Notes under the pieces: generated by a model
What the model was told of the DNA's origin: nothing
Seen by the model: the letters and a program-made list of their open reading frames with translations, nothing else
Databases searched by the model: none
Program-made: the position numbers and the translations under genes
In this document: in pieces, positions 7,484 through 16,600 of the stretch
How positions within the stretch are numbered: the first letter of the stretch is position 1
Layout of the letters: each line of letters opens with the position of its first letter
Assembly (NCBI GenBank): GCA_002497905.1
Contig: DAFJ01000070.1
Span: 1-23,324 of the forward strand
Direction of reading: 5' to 3'
Origin: Euryarchaeota archaeon UBA251
Lineage (GTDB): Archaea; Thermoplasmatota; Poseidoniia; Poseidoniales; Thalassarchaeaceae
Length of the DNA: 23,324 nucleotides

Positions 7484-7493
7484 GGAATTTTGT
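7484..7493 (+). terminator. T-rich stretch after tRNA-Arg
   Basis: ATTTTGTTTC about 20 bp downstream of the tRNA. Oligo-T runs terminate archaeal RNA polymerase, and position fits, but the run is short and interrupted. Confidence 0.3.
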
Positions 7494-7518
7494 TTCCGTC
7501 ATTCTCTTCCGTAGCGCT

Positions 7519-7525
7519 GATATAC
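7519..7525 (+). promoter_or_regulatory. TATA-like box for the eL41-like gene
   Basis: GATATAC centred 26 bp upstream of the ATG at 7548, the distance expected if the transcript starts at the start codon. Confidence 0.45.
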
Positions 7526-7547
7526 AGGGGGCAGGTCGGGAAAGCGC

Positions 7548-7655
7548 ATGAAGCGCGGTTCACGAGCTTGGAAGAAGCGCGGCAATCAGCGCTGGAAGTG
7601 GCGTAAGAAGAAGCTTCGTCGCCGTAAGCGGGCTCGACGTCAGGCGCGGCAGTAG
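7548..7655 (+). CDS. rpl41e: Ribosomal protein eL41-like mini-protein
   Basis: A 35-codon gene: MKRGSRAWKKRGNQ followed by RWKWRKKKLRRRKRARRQAR. The second part matches the pattern of eL41 (a 25-residue Arg/Lys-rich helix, W-[RK]-K-K-R-x-R-R-x-K-R-K-R-R), a component of archaeal and eukaryotic ribosomes that bridges the two subunits. Here the N-terminus is about 12 residues longer than typical. More than half of the residues are Arg or Lys. It sits between tRNA-Arg and tRNA-Trp with its own TATA-like box 26 bp upstream of the ATG, and codon use is normal for the region. Such a short basic peptide could be a chance frame, but the promoter spacing, the Trp residues and the neighbouring translation genes favour a real gene. 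Confidence 0.72.
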   Translation: MKRGSRAWKKRGNQRWKWRKKKLRRRKRARRQARQ

Positions 7656-7700
7656 ACCGTCGGAATCATAAGCGGTTCTTTCTTCGCCGAACTTACCTTT

Positions 7701-7812
7701 GGGGGTATAGTATAACCTGGCAGTACCGCGGGCTCCAAATGCCCATGCAATTTGTAATTGCAAATGAAGCGGAAGACACCCGCTGATCTGGGTTCAAATC
7801 CCAGTGCCCCCA
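7701..7812 (+). tRNA. tRNA-Trp (anticodon CCA) with a 39-nt intron
   Basis: Exon 1 (7701-7738) has GGGGGTA, a short D-arm, and anticodon half-stem GCGGG with loop CTCCAA. Exon 2 (7778-7812) has A38, CCCGC, T-stem CTGGG/CCCAG with loop TTCAAAT, and TGCCCCC-A. The anticodon stem GCGGG/CCCGC and acceptor stem close only when 7739-7777 is removed, giving a 73-nt tRNA. The interruption is between positions 37 and 38, the canonical archaeal site cut by the tRNA-splicing endonuclease. No encoded CCA. The repeated A at both junctions makes the exact border uncertain by a base. Confidence 0.93.
7739..7777 (+). other. tRNA-Trp intron with internal hairpin
   Basis: 39 nt containing a perfect 7-bp hairpin, TGCAATT-TGT-AATTGCA (7745-7761). 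A partial bulge-helix-bulge can be drawn by pairing anticodon-loop UCC with intron GGA (7771-7773), but I do not see an ideal 3-4-3 motif. Clear C, D, C' and D' boxes are absent, in contrast to the longer tRNA-Trp introns of many Euryarchaeota, which act as C/D guide RNAs. Confidence 0.75.
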
Positions 7813-7869
7813 CCTAATTCACCCTTAGTTCGCCGCAGGCATCAAACACCGAGTTCTGTTGTTCACACC

Positions 7870-8364
7870 ATGACGATTTCATCTGATGACATGATTGCTT
7901 ACGTTGACATGGACGGAGTGCTTGTCGATTTTCCATACAACATCGAAGACGTCGATCAGTCTATTCGAGAAGAGTGTAAGGAATGGTGTATGCGCACAAA
8001 CAACCATCATTCAGATTTTGACGGTCTGTTCTCGACTCTGCCGCCAGTATTAGGGGGGGCGGAAGCGCTTGTTCGACTTGAGGCTGGAGGTTACACCGTA
8101 TATCTGCTATCGACTGCCCCTTGGGGTAACCATTCTTCGTCATCAGACAAGCGTCGATGGGTAGAAAATAATCTTCCTAATCTACCGATAAAGCGATTGA
8201 TTCTTAGTCACCGGAAGGACCTCAATCGAGGTGCTCTCTTAATCGATGATCGGCCAAACAATGGTGCGAAAGAGTTTGGAGATTTTGAGGGGCAGCGTTG
8301 GCTTCATTTCGGCTCTGAGGAATTTCCGGATTGGGAATCCGTGCTTACTGAGCTCGGTTGTTGA
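7870..8364 (+). CDS. HAD-superfamily 5'(3')-deoxyribonucleotidase-like protein
   Basis: 164 residues from ATG 7870; an earlier in-frame start would lie inside tRNA-Trp, so it is rejected. HAD motifs in order: I, YVDMDGVLVDF (nucleophile D13, acid/base D15); II, YLLSTAPWGN (S81/T82); III, LILSHRKDLNRG (K116); IV, LLIDDRPNNG (D126, D127). The small size, motif IV and the short helical cap match the NT5C family, which dephosphorylates (deoxy)nucleoside monophosphates. Substrate choice is not visible from sequence. The next gene begins 28 bp after its stop. Confidence 0.8.
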   Translation: MTISSDDMIAYVDMDGVLVDFPYNIEDVDQSIREECKEWCMRTNNHHSDFDGLFSTLPPVLGGAEALVRLEAGGYTVYLLSTAPWGNHSSSSDKRRWVENNLPNLPIKRLILSHRKDLNRGALLIDDRPNNGAKEFGDFEGQRWLHFGSEEFPDWESVLTELGC

Positions 8365-8392
8365 CTCCACGTCGTGGGGTTCATTTCTATCC

Positions 8393-10621
8393 ATGACTTC
8401 GCTCGCTTCAATGGCCCGCACCATAACTCCAGCGATTGGCATGGTTCTGCTATTGCTGTTCCCTCTAGCGGGCAGTCTTGGTGCACCTAGCGAGTTTGTA
8501 CCAGTATCTGATTCGCCAGGCCAATATACTCGTATGGAATGGACGATGGAAATCCCTCATCAAGAATTCGAGGCCGGCCCAGAGGTGCCTTGGTGGGAGC
8601 GGACTACACTAGATAATGACCGAAACAATATCCATGATTCGCTCCAAGAACGTGAAGGTATCTTGTGGATTGGATTGAGTTATGGTCGTGATGTCGTTGA
8701 ACAGGATTTAGATGAATTACGTGCGCTTGGGATTGATCCTAAACTCAGGATTGATGCAGTCGACGCGATTCTACTCGGTGCTATTGATGCATCCTATCTG
8801 AATGATTTAACTATGCTCAATGGGGTCGTGATGGTAGAGGAATATGGCCTTCTTCGTTTTCATGGCGACATCCAAACGCATGCAGTAAAGGCGCGTCCAT
8901 CAGATGTCTATCCTGATGGTGCATGGAATCTCTCAGTTTCAGGCCAAGGAATCAACATCGCCCTAACAGACACCGGTGTTGACAGCGAGCATCCAGGTTT
9001 ACTTGGCAAGCATGTGGCCGGATATGATGCGGTTTGCTTTGTTCATTCAGATCCGACTTGCATCTTTAATGGGGGTCGAGAGACGGATGGTTCCTTCGAT
9101 CCGGATGATGGGAACCAGCATGGGACTGCATGTATGGGGATGGCTGCGGCGAGCGGTATTGGTCCTGATGGTAGCCAGACCGATTACTACGGTTCTGCTC
9201 CAAATGCCTCGCTAATCGATGTGCGTATTGGTACCGATTTAGGTGCCGGTCCTTTCGAGAATTATCTGCTGGAGCAGGAGTTCTACGAATCCGCTATGAA
9301 TGGGATTCAATGGATTATTGACAACAAGGATACGGCTTGGGCAGGTGCTGACGAAGATCTTCATGGCATCGATATCATTTCGCTCTCATGGGGGATTACG
9401 AGTCATGAGGGCGGCGGCAGCGACGGTGAAGACATGCATAGTCGAATCCTCAATGAGGCAACATTGGCCGGCGTGACAGTTAGTGTTGCTGCGGGCAATG
9501 ATGGCCCGGACAATGACGGCTTATCCGGAATGGGGTCGAGTAGTCTTTCTATTACAGTTGGAGCGACTGACGATAAGAACACAATCGAACGCGAGGATGA
9601 CACTGTTGCGGGGTATTCCAGCCGTGGTCCACGTCGTGACAATGGCGACTCTAACCCAATCAATGAACTCAAACCAGACGTCTCTGCGCCAGGTACGAAC
9701 ATCATCCAAGCTGAGGGTTGTGTTACTAGTGGTGGTTGCAACAATCTCGTCCCCGGGCAGGATGCATCTGGCAATGATTACACTGGCCGAGGAAGTGGTA
9801 CATCGTATGCTACTCCGGCAGTTACTGGAATCATTGCCTTGATGATGGAAGCAAACCCAGATCTTGATCCACTACAAATCCGCGAGGTTCTCAAGCAAAC
9901 TGCAGAGCGGCGTGGTGAGCCTACGCAACCAGATGTGGATCCATACTGGAATCGGGATTTCGGATGGGGTATGGTGGATGCACGTGCCGCTGTGGAACTT
10001 TCATTCCATCTGATTGAGACCAACCAAACCTCGATGGTGGACTGGACTCTTCAGAATCACCATCTAAACACTACAATAGATGGTGATATGGCAATTATTA
10101 CTGGGCATTCATGGGGTATCGATTCATCAGTTGAACGTGTTGAATTCCGTGTCGATAGCGGCCAGTGGTTCCAGACGACATATGAGGGTGTACCCTCTGA
10201 AATCCCCTCCCTTATGCCATTCAATTGGACTCTAGCTCTGGATGTAACCTCTCTATCTTCAGGGGCGCATATTGTTGAGATACGTGCCGCTGACGGTGAC
10301 GCTATCTCCCTTCCAGTCGTTCTTGAAATTGAAGGAGGTGGGTTAAATGAAGGTGCTGCGGGCCTGTCTGCTTACTTATTCTCACTTGGTATTGTTTTGA
10401 TTGTGATTCTTGTATCAAGTGTAGTCCTATTCCTTCGTAATGGTGATGATGAGGAGACTTCTGAGATTATGGAAGCAACATTAGTTGCCTCTGCTGATGA
10501 TGGGTTGGATGGCCTGACCGTCGCTGAACTGAAGGAAAGCCTCCGCTCCGAGGGGTTACCGACATCTGGGAAGAAGGCCGTTCTTATTCAACGGCTAAGG
10601 GATATGTCGAAGTCTCGTTAG
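8393..10621 (+). CDS. Membrane-anchored subtilisin-like serine protease with C-terminal SAP domain
   Basis: 742 residues from ATG 8393 (ATG 8411 possible; both keep the signal peptide GMVLLLLFPLAGSLG). A propeptide-like stretch to about residue 170 is followed by the S8 catalytic domain: ALTDTGVDSEHPG (D193), DGNQHGTACMG (H243), VAAGNDG (oxyanion N369) and GSGTSYATPAVTG (S471). An Ig/FN3-like domain follows (about 545-645), then one transmembrane helix (658-681). Last comes a cytoplasmic acidic stretch and a SAP motif, LTVAELKESLRSEGL...LIQRLRDM (708-738). The protease domain should lie outside the cell, where it would digest protein for uptake, which suits a heterotroph. SAP motifs usually bind DNA, so their place on a surface protease tail is odd. 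Start choice follows the signal peptide and the end of the upstream gene. Confidence 0.93.
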   Translation: MTSLASMARTITPAIGMVLLLLFPLAGSLGAPSEFVPVSDSPGQYTRMEWTMEIPHQEFEAGPEVPWWERTTLDNDRNNIHDSLQEREGILWIGLSYGRDVVEQDLDELRALGIDPKLRIDAVDAILLGAIDASYLNDLTMLNGVVMVEEYGLLRFHGDIQTHAVKARPSDVYPDGAWNLSVSGQGINIALTDTGVDSEHPGLLGKHVAGYDAVCFVHSDPTCIFNGGRETDGSFDPDDGNQHGTACMGMAAASGIGPDGSQTDYYGSAPNASLIDVRIGTDLGAGPFENYLLEQEFYESAMNGIQWIIDNKDTAWAGADEDLHGIDIISLSWGITSHEGGGSDGEDMHSRILNEATLAGVTVSVAAGNDGPDNDGLSGMGSSSLSITVGATDDKNTIEREDDTVAGYSSRGPRRDNGDSNPINELKPDVSAPGTNIIQAEGCVTSGGCNNLVPGQDASGNDYTGRGSGTSYATPAVTGIIALMMEANPDLDPLQIREVLKQTAERRGEPTQPDVDPYWNRDFGWGMVDARAAVELSFHLIETNQTSMVDWTLQNHHLNTTIDGDMAIITGHSWGIDSSVERVEFRVDSGQWFQTTYEGVPSEIPSLMPFNWTLALDVTSLSSGAHIVEIRAADGDAISLPVVLEIEGGGLNEGAAGLSAYLFSLGIVLIVILVSSVVLFLRNGDDEETSEIMEATLVASADDGLDGLTVAELKESLRSEGLPTSGKKAVLIQRLRDMSKSR

Positions 10622-10628
10622 CCGGGGC

Positions 10629-10635
10629 TTCATAA
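10629..10635 (+). promoter_or_regulatory. TATA-like box for the aminotransferase gene
   Basis: TTCATAA centred 26 bp upstream of ATG 10658, inside a 36-bp gap after the protease stop. It fits a leaderless transcript. Confidence 0.35.
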
Positions 10636-10657
10636 CCGGGTCCCGTGTGCGTCGGTT

Positions 10658-11806
10658 ATGGCGGGATTTTCAGACAGGGCAAATTCCATTCAGCCAACGG
10701 GCGTTCGCAAGATGTTCGATATGGCAGGAGATGATGTCATTTCCTTTGGTCTAGGAGAGCCAGATTTCCAACCTCCGCAAGTTGCTATTGATGCAATGCA
10801 CCAAGCGATGCTTGCTGGCCACAACAAGTACACTACAACCGCCGGTCTACCCGAACTTCGCCTCAAGATTGCTGAATCATTAGGTTATCTTCAGCCTGGA
10901 ATGGATGAGTCCAATGTTTGTATGACGATGAGCGGAACAAATGCATTACTCAACTGCTTCCTAACTCTGGTTAATCCAGGTTCAAACGTGCTTATGCCTG
11001 AGCCATATTTCCCCCTCTATGGTCCAGACGTTCTGATTGCTGGTGGAGAGTCGAGATTCTACCCTTGCCTCTTTGAAAATGAATTCATTCCTCAAATCGA
11101 TGTACTTGAATCTCTAGTTGATGAGAATACAGTAGCAATTCTCTACAACTTCCCGAGCAACCCTACGGGGGCGACGATTACATCTGAGCAACGTGATGCA
11201 TTACTCGCGTTTGCAAAACGTCATGATCTCTGGATTATCACAGACGAGGTCTATGACAGAATCGTCTATGATGTGGACCATGTATCGTTTCTTGGTACTG
11301 GATATGACCAGACATTGCTGATTAATTCCTTTTCTAAGACGTTCGCGATGACAGGGTGGAGAATCGGGTATATCTGCTGTCCAAATCCAGATACTATTCG
11401 TCAAATCATCAAGATGCAGTACTACATCACGGCATGTAGTAATGATGCCATGCAGTATGCTGTTCTAACAGCTTTTGATGAAGCATCTAATTATCCTGAA
11501 GAGATGGCTAAGGAGTTCAAAGCTCGTCGTGATCTGATTTGTGATCGTCTTAATGCGATGCCAGGCGTGTCTTGCCATGTTCCCAAGGGTGCGTTCTACG
11601 TGTTCCCTAAGATGGAGGTGCCTGGTTTGTCTTCCGAAGAACTTGCAATTGAACTCCTACAGGGGGGTGTCCTAGCCTCACCAGGTTCTGCTTTTGGAGA
11701 AAGTGGAGAGGGGCACATTCGGTTTGCATACACTATCTCGCGTGACGATATATCTGCTGGCATGGACAAGGTAGAGGCTGTCCTTGACCGTCTTCGAGGG
11801 GAGTGA
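10658..11806 (+). CDS. Class I/II (fold type I) PLP aminotransferase, aspartate-aminotransferase-like
   Basis: 382 residues, full length for the family. PLP-site features: NFPSNPTGATI (N168), ITDEVYDRIVY (D196, Y199), Schiff-base lysine K227 in SFSKTFAMTGWRIGY with R235, and the substrate-carboxylate arginine in GHIRFAYTIS (R355). N-terminal FGLGEPDFQPP is typical of the subgroup with archaeal aspartate and aromatic aminotransferases. Exact specificity (aspartate, alanine, aromatic) cannot be set from sequence. The downstream small membrane protein begins 2 bp after the stop, so the two are probably translated from one mRNA. Confidence 0.9.
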   Translation: MAGFSDRANSIQPTGVRKMFDMAGDDVISFGLGEPDFQPPQVAIDAMHQAMLAGHNKYTTTAGLPELRLKIAESLGYLQPGMDESNVCMTMSGTNALLNCFLTLVNPGSNVLMPEPYFPLYGPDVLIAGGESRFYPCLFENEFIPQIDVLESLVDENTVAILYNFPSNPTGATITSEQRDALLAFAKRHDLWIITDEVYDRIVYDVDHVSFLGTGYDQTLLINSFSKTFAMTGWRIGYICCPNPDTIRQIIKMQYYITACSNDAMQYAVLTAFDEASNYPEEMAKEFKARRDLICDRLNAMPGVSCHVPKGAFYVFPKMEVPGLSSEELAIELLQGGVLASPGSAFGESGEGHIRFAYTISRDDISAGMDKVEAVLDRLRGE

Positions 11807-11808
11807 GG

Positions 11809-12393
11809 ATGTCGCTCAGCATCGAGTTATCTCGCTTCTTAATCGCCCTCTCAATCTCTTGGTTCGTAACACGAATCCCTCTTTTCCTCCTCCCTCGAAT
11901 AACCCTGCACGACTTACCACTCGTGGATCATCCTGCACCTCTTCCTGTTGATGAGACATTGGTTCTTCAGTTGCTACGAGTTCGACGAGCATACTGGGCA
12001 TCTATTCCGATTGGACTAGTGCCCATCGTTCTAGGATTACTGATGATTATCCAATCTCCCTCGTCGTTTGGTTTTGGTTTGATTGTCGGAGCGGCTTGGG
12101 TCCTTATCGCACGTATCACACCGTTTTCTCTTGAACCCACGGGGCGCTACCCTTACTCAATGGGACTTATCCATGAGTTGAATCGACTCCGTCTTGAGCC
12201 AGTTTCGTGTTGTAGTATCTCTTCGCCGACCTGGGAGCTTGATGGTGTCCGGTGCACCTCCTGTCATACCCTCCTTCTTGCTGAATCTCGACCTGACCTC
12301 GGTCGTCGACGTTCGGACAACATTCTAGCTGCTTTGATGCGCGTAATTCTGCTTGATGGGCGCCCATTCGTCGATGCCGCTGAAGAGGAATAA
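11809..12393 (+). CDS. Small membrane protein with a possible cytoplasmic zinc site
   Basis: 194 residues from ATG 11809, with GAGGGG 7 bp upstream as a good ribosome-binding site (inside the aminotransferase end). GTG 11803 is a weaker alternative. Hydrophobic segments are at about 8-28 and a hairpin at 65-105. The soluble C-terminus has CC (134, 135) and CTSC (149-152) after a tryptophan, which could form a degenerate zinc ribbon. I do not recognise the family. The stop TAA abuts, base for base, the stop of the convergent next gene (TAATTA at 12391-12396). Confidence 0.7.
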   Translation: MSLSIELSRFLIALSISWFVTRIPLFLLPRITLHDLPLVDHPAPLPVDETLVLQLLRVRRAYWASIPIGLVPIVLGLLMIIQSPSSFGFGLIVGAAWVLIARITPFSLEPTGRYPYSMGLIHELNRLRLEPVSCCSISSPTWELDGVRCTSCHTLLLAESRPDLGRRRSDNILAALMRVILLDGRPFVDAAEEE

Positions 12394-13560
12394 TTACTCC
12401 TTTGCCTTCTTTCGTGCTTCTAACCTTCCCGCAACTTGCGAAGCAACCCATCCTGATAATCCACCTATTGGGACTTCAGGAAGGAGGCCTGCGTCCGTAT
12501 TTGGTTCAGAATCCATTGGTTCTGAGATTTCTTCTGATGGTGTGAACATGTCAAACTCGTAGTCGTAGGAAACGGTCTCTATCTCTTCGTTCGATGTTTC
12601 AATTTCAACGAGCCTGTTAGCAGGATCTTGCATCCACCGAGGTACCGCAATTGCCCCTCCTCCTAGCACAGTGATGGTGGTGAATGTAGCAATAGGTAGG
12701 ACGGATAAGGCAACGAGCATGTCGATGAAGGATGATTCCGGAACGGTGGCTTCAACGGGGAGGAGAGATTCAATCAAACGTTTCTCAACAGCGAGCGACT
12801 GCCAGTTTTCCATGTCAATTCCAAGCCAATTGAAGGAGATTCCAATCAAGACGCGAACGATTAGCCAGAGTATGAGGACAGGAAGCGTCCATGTCAGTTT
12901 TGTCACCTTTTCCATCAACATGCGCAGCGTTGATGCGGCTCCAACAAATCGTGCTGCATACAGTGGATATATTCGGAATCCGGCCATGAGGCCAATGAAG
13001 TAGACCATTAGTCCGAATTCAAACAAATGCCCATCAGCAATCATGCTGTCTGGGGCGTACTGCATTGCAATAACAGGAACAAGGACAAGGATGACTTGCA
13101 TAGGTGCTGCGAGAATCTGGAGTCCGCCATGTACTTCCAGTAGTCCACGGCGGCGCGTCTGGACCTGTTCGTGAACAATTCGAATCATACGGCCGAACGG
13201 ACTCGTTCGGAGGCGCTCCCTTGCCGAATCTACGGCCTCGGGGTTACGGTATCGATTACTCAACCTTAGTTGTGCAAGCCAACCTCCGGAGTCTGCAACG
13301 GTTAGTGGCATGAAACCACCTGCGACAAGTGCAAGAATGAAAGATATAATTCCGTATGCAAGCGCTGCGGATAGTATCCAAGGCATCAGTTCCAACTGGA
13401 TGGAAAGTGTTGCTTCCTGTGTGTCGATTTCGACGAGATACGTGATTGCGAATGCGACGGCAGGAGCAATCAGGACTTGACCTCCGATTATCATGGTAAG
13501 CCAGATCCGGGCGAAGAGTGATCGGACGACCGCCACGTAGGTTCGTCCGTAACCTCTCAA
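12394..13560 (-). CDS. Hypothetical multi-pass membrane protein with acidic tail
   Basis: About 388 residues from TTG 13560; GTG 13536 (381 residues) is an alternative and no ATG is available upstream. About six hydrophobic helices (near 15-41, 58-86, 147-170, 180-203, 221-245, 285-310). Between the second and third is a basic cytosolic region with several Arg. The last ~75 residues are soluble and acidic (NEEIETVSYDYEFDMF) and end in a short basic helix. It faces the large surface protein gene across a 133-bp divergent gap. I do not recognise the family; no catalytic motif is visible. Confidence 0.7.
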   Translation of the reverse strand: MRGYGRTYVAVVRSLFARIWLTMIIGGQVLIAPAVAFAITYLVEIDTQEATLSIQLELMPWILSAALAYGIISFILALVAGGFMPLTVADSGGWLAQLRLSNRYRNPEAVDSARERLRTSPFGRMIRIVHEQVQTRRRGLLEVHGGLQILAAPMQVILVLVPVIAMQYAPDSMIADGHLFEFGLMVYFIGLMAGFRIYPLYAARFVGAASTLRMLMEKVTKLTWTLPVLILWLIVRVLIGISFNWLGIDMENWQSLAVEKRLIESLLPVEATVPESSFIDMLVALSVLPIATFTTITVLGGGAIAVPRWMQDPANRLVEIETSNEEIETVSYDYEFDMFTPSEEISEPMDSEPNTDAGLLPEVPIGGLSGWVASQVAGRLEARKKAKE

Positions 13561-13693
13561 CCTAAGTGATTGCCGATGAGAAGGAAGGTAAGGCGTGTTT
13601 CATGCAAGTTTTGCTGAAAGCCGCCGTTGTTGGTACGCTCGGTTTCGCCTCAACCTTATTATCGCGCCACGACTGCGTTGAGTGTTGGTATCG
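13561..13693. promoter_or_regulatory. Divergent promoter region
   Basis: 133 bp between two divergent genes. CTTATTAT at 13655-13662 is a TATA-like box for the plus-strand surface protein; transcription starting 26 bp later would fall at about 13685, near its GTG 13682 and ATG 13694 starts. No clear box was found for the minus-strand gene. Confidence 0.4.
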
Positions 13694-16600
13694 ATGGGTC
13701 GATTGAGTGCATTTCTTTTGGTCTTCACTTTGGTTGCCATGTCTGCAGGACCTCTGCTTGCGCCACCGTCGCCCTCAGATTCACCAATAGATACCTTCGA
13801 TACCTCGGGTCGTGCCTTGGTTGATTTCACCGTGAGTGACATCAGTTTCGGGAATGTCTCATCCGCTGCCAGCACATTCACTCAGCCAAATGGTTCTAGT
13901 GTCGATTACATCTACGTGCGCGAGACAATCGCTCTATCTTTTGAGTTCAGAAATGCTGGTACTCGTCTGGATCCAGCTTCTGCAGTTGGCACCATGGAGG
14001 TCTGGCATCCGATCGGGTTTGTAGTAGAATCTTGGTCCGTGAATTTGTCACTTGCAGGTGGGCAATCCACTATCGAATCTGTGGATTGGACTCCAGCGGC
14101 GGCTCACAGTCATCTCTCAGATGATGGAACACTTGGCGGTGGATACATTCTCCGTGGCAGTGTTGATGCAGGAGTACTCGATGGTAACGAAGCCAACGAT
14201 GTATATGATGAGAACATCATCGTTGCCCTCTACCATGACCGTGTCGAGAGTGCTCTATGTGGTGATGTGGATGGTGATGGTTCCGTTGATTGTCCAAATG
14301 CTCTCTCCGTTCCGATGTGGGTCGGGGCAGGTTACGAGGTTGGTAACGACTTCTCAATCAAGGACGAGGGGCAGTTCCAGATGCTCGCCTCCTCAACCTC
14401 AGCGGAGGGAAATCGACATCTCCAGATTGCAAGTGATTCTGGCGTATACATCAGTAGTCGTAACGATAGGATGTGGTGGGCCTGGCCGGATGCCAATCAG
14501 AACTGTAACGACGGATTCGAATCATTGGGTTATGGTCAAAATGATGGCACTCTATCAACTGCTTATGGCACATATATCTGCACAGTCCAAGTCAAAGGAT
14601 TCAACTTCGTATCTTTGCAGGCGCGAGTGCAAGCTTGGGGGTCGATGGGTCAAGGTGATGAGCTTGCCCTTGAGGCTAATACTGGTCTATCCCAACAACG
14701 TCTCAATCTCTCTGAAGCCACGATTGGTGCAACCTCTGCTGATTGGACTCCCGTTATCTGGAATATGACTGATGTATTCCCTAATTCCAACTATGGCCTA
14801 GCATTCCATTTCAGTTCGGATAACTCCGGTGCGACGCAAGGTATCCATGTGGACGATCTCATGCTTTTCGGCATAGAGCGTGTCGATGAGTACACAATCG
14901 ATCTCGATTGCGATGAACCTACGAATGGTGCCTTCAATGTCATCCCCGCGGATCCAAGTCCTCCCTCTCTTCGCTGTACTTTGACGAACAACGGCTACCG
15001 CACAGTTTCACCTACAATCCATACCAAGGTAGACAACTCTTCTTGGATGTCTCAGTTCCCTCTCAGAATTGATTCTACAGACCCCTTGGATCATGATAAC
15101 ACGGTAACGATGATGCCAGTCGATGCGGGCAACACATCAGAGTTCTGGGTTAACCTCTCGATTCCCGCCGGGTCCAATGTCGAGACCGTTAACTGGTCTG
15201 TCTGGCTCAACGATTCGGTAAATGCGCAAAATAAGGGTCAACGACACTTCGATGTGAATGTCATCTCTTCGTATTCTGCAAGTTTCCGTCAAGTGAATAT
15301 CATCACACCTGCTCTGACCTTGCCGCCTACGGCGACAGGTAACGTGACTATGAGTCTACAGAATACTGGAAACGAAGATGTCGCCTGGTCCTTCGGAGCG
15401 TATTTCAATGATCCATTGTGGTCAGATTCTAACCTAGAATGGTTCGATTCTACTGGTTCACCTGCGACTAGTATAATGGTGGCGCGCGGTGCCACAGTGA
15501 ATGTCATTGCTCAGTTTACTGCTCCAGATGATGCAGTCCCTGGCCCAGTCGAGATTACGTTGCTAACCAATGCCATTCCTCCGGCAAGTGCACAGGCGAC
15601 TTGGTCAATTCAGATCGAAGTCCCTCCTGTGTCAGACCTGAGTATTTCTGCGATGTCAGATGACATCAATGCACCATCCAATGGTCAGATGGTTCAGGTC
15701 GAAATGACTCTCGTAAACAATGGAAATAGTGATGAGAATTACAATCTCAGTCTTCTTGCAGACTATCGGCTGGATGCGAGTTTGTCTATTGTATCCACTG
15801 GATTGCTCGACGCCTTTGGAGGCGATACAACAGTCTATCTGATTCTACCTATGCCCTATGGTCTCCGCCCTGACATTTACTTGGTTGAGGTGACTGCGAC
15901 TTCAGAGTCTGATCCGAACTACGAGGTAGTACAACAGATTCGTCTAACAGTCCCACCTACCTACGAACTAACTGTCGAAGATCTCGACATGAGTGGCCAG
16001 ACCTTCTCTCCTGGTGATTCTTGTCGCACGGGTAAGTGGGAGGTGACCAACATTGGAAATATGGACGACCGTTTCTCAATTACAGTTGATCATCCTGAAT
16101 CTATAACCGTCGAGCTCCGCGACGTCAACGGTCAACCTTTGTCGCCAGCCGAGACTCCTGTTGTTGCGCCAGGTAGTTCTTACAACGTGACTTTCTGTTA
16201 TGCTTTCGTCGAAGGCACAAGTGGCTCCCAGACCTTGTCCTTAACTGGAACATCAATCAATTACGACGGTTCCGGAGCCGCTCCCTCAGACACTGGTTCT
16301 GCAGTGTTCGATGTTGGGACTCAGGGGTGGATCAATGTCGTGGGGCAAGGTCCGATGGTAATTGATAGAGCAATCCAGACCGAGACTCTAACGTTCGAAC
16401 TTCACAACCGACATCCAACCGTATCTCAGCAAATTCGTTTGGATATCAGTGCGAATGAGATGACTGCCTATGGGTTCAATCCTCGTATCGTCGAGACAGA
16501 TCGCGAGTTCCAGCTTGGTCCGGACCAGCGACGTATCATCACAGTCGAACTTGATCCATCTGAGGTGGCCCTCCTCAACTTACCTGAAGATCAGATTACG

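Noticed and set aside
7739..7777. C/D box guide RNA inside the tRNA-Trp intron
   Set aside because: AATGAAG is only a weak C box and no matching D/D' set fits in 39 nt.
7804..7869. Upstream extension of the HAD nucleotidase
   Set aside because: It would begin inside the 3' end of tRNA-Trp; the ATG at 7870 directly precedes the conserved first motif.
8246..8392. Upstream extension of the subtilase
   Set aside because: It overlaps the end of the nucleotidase gene in another frame and would hide the signal peptide; ATG 8393 or 8411 is preferred.
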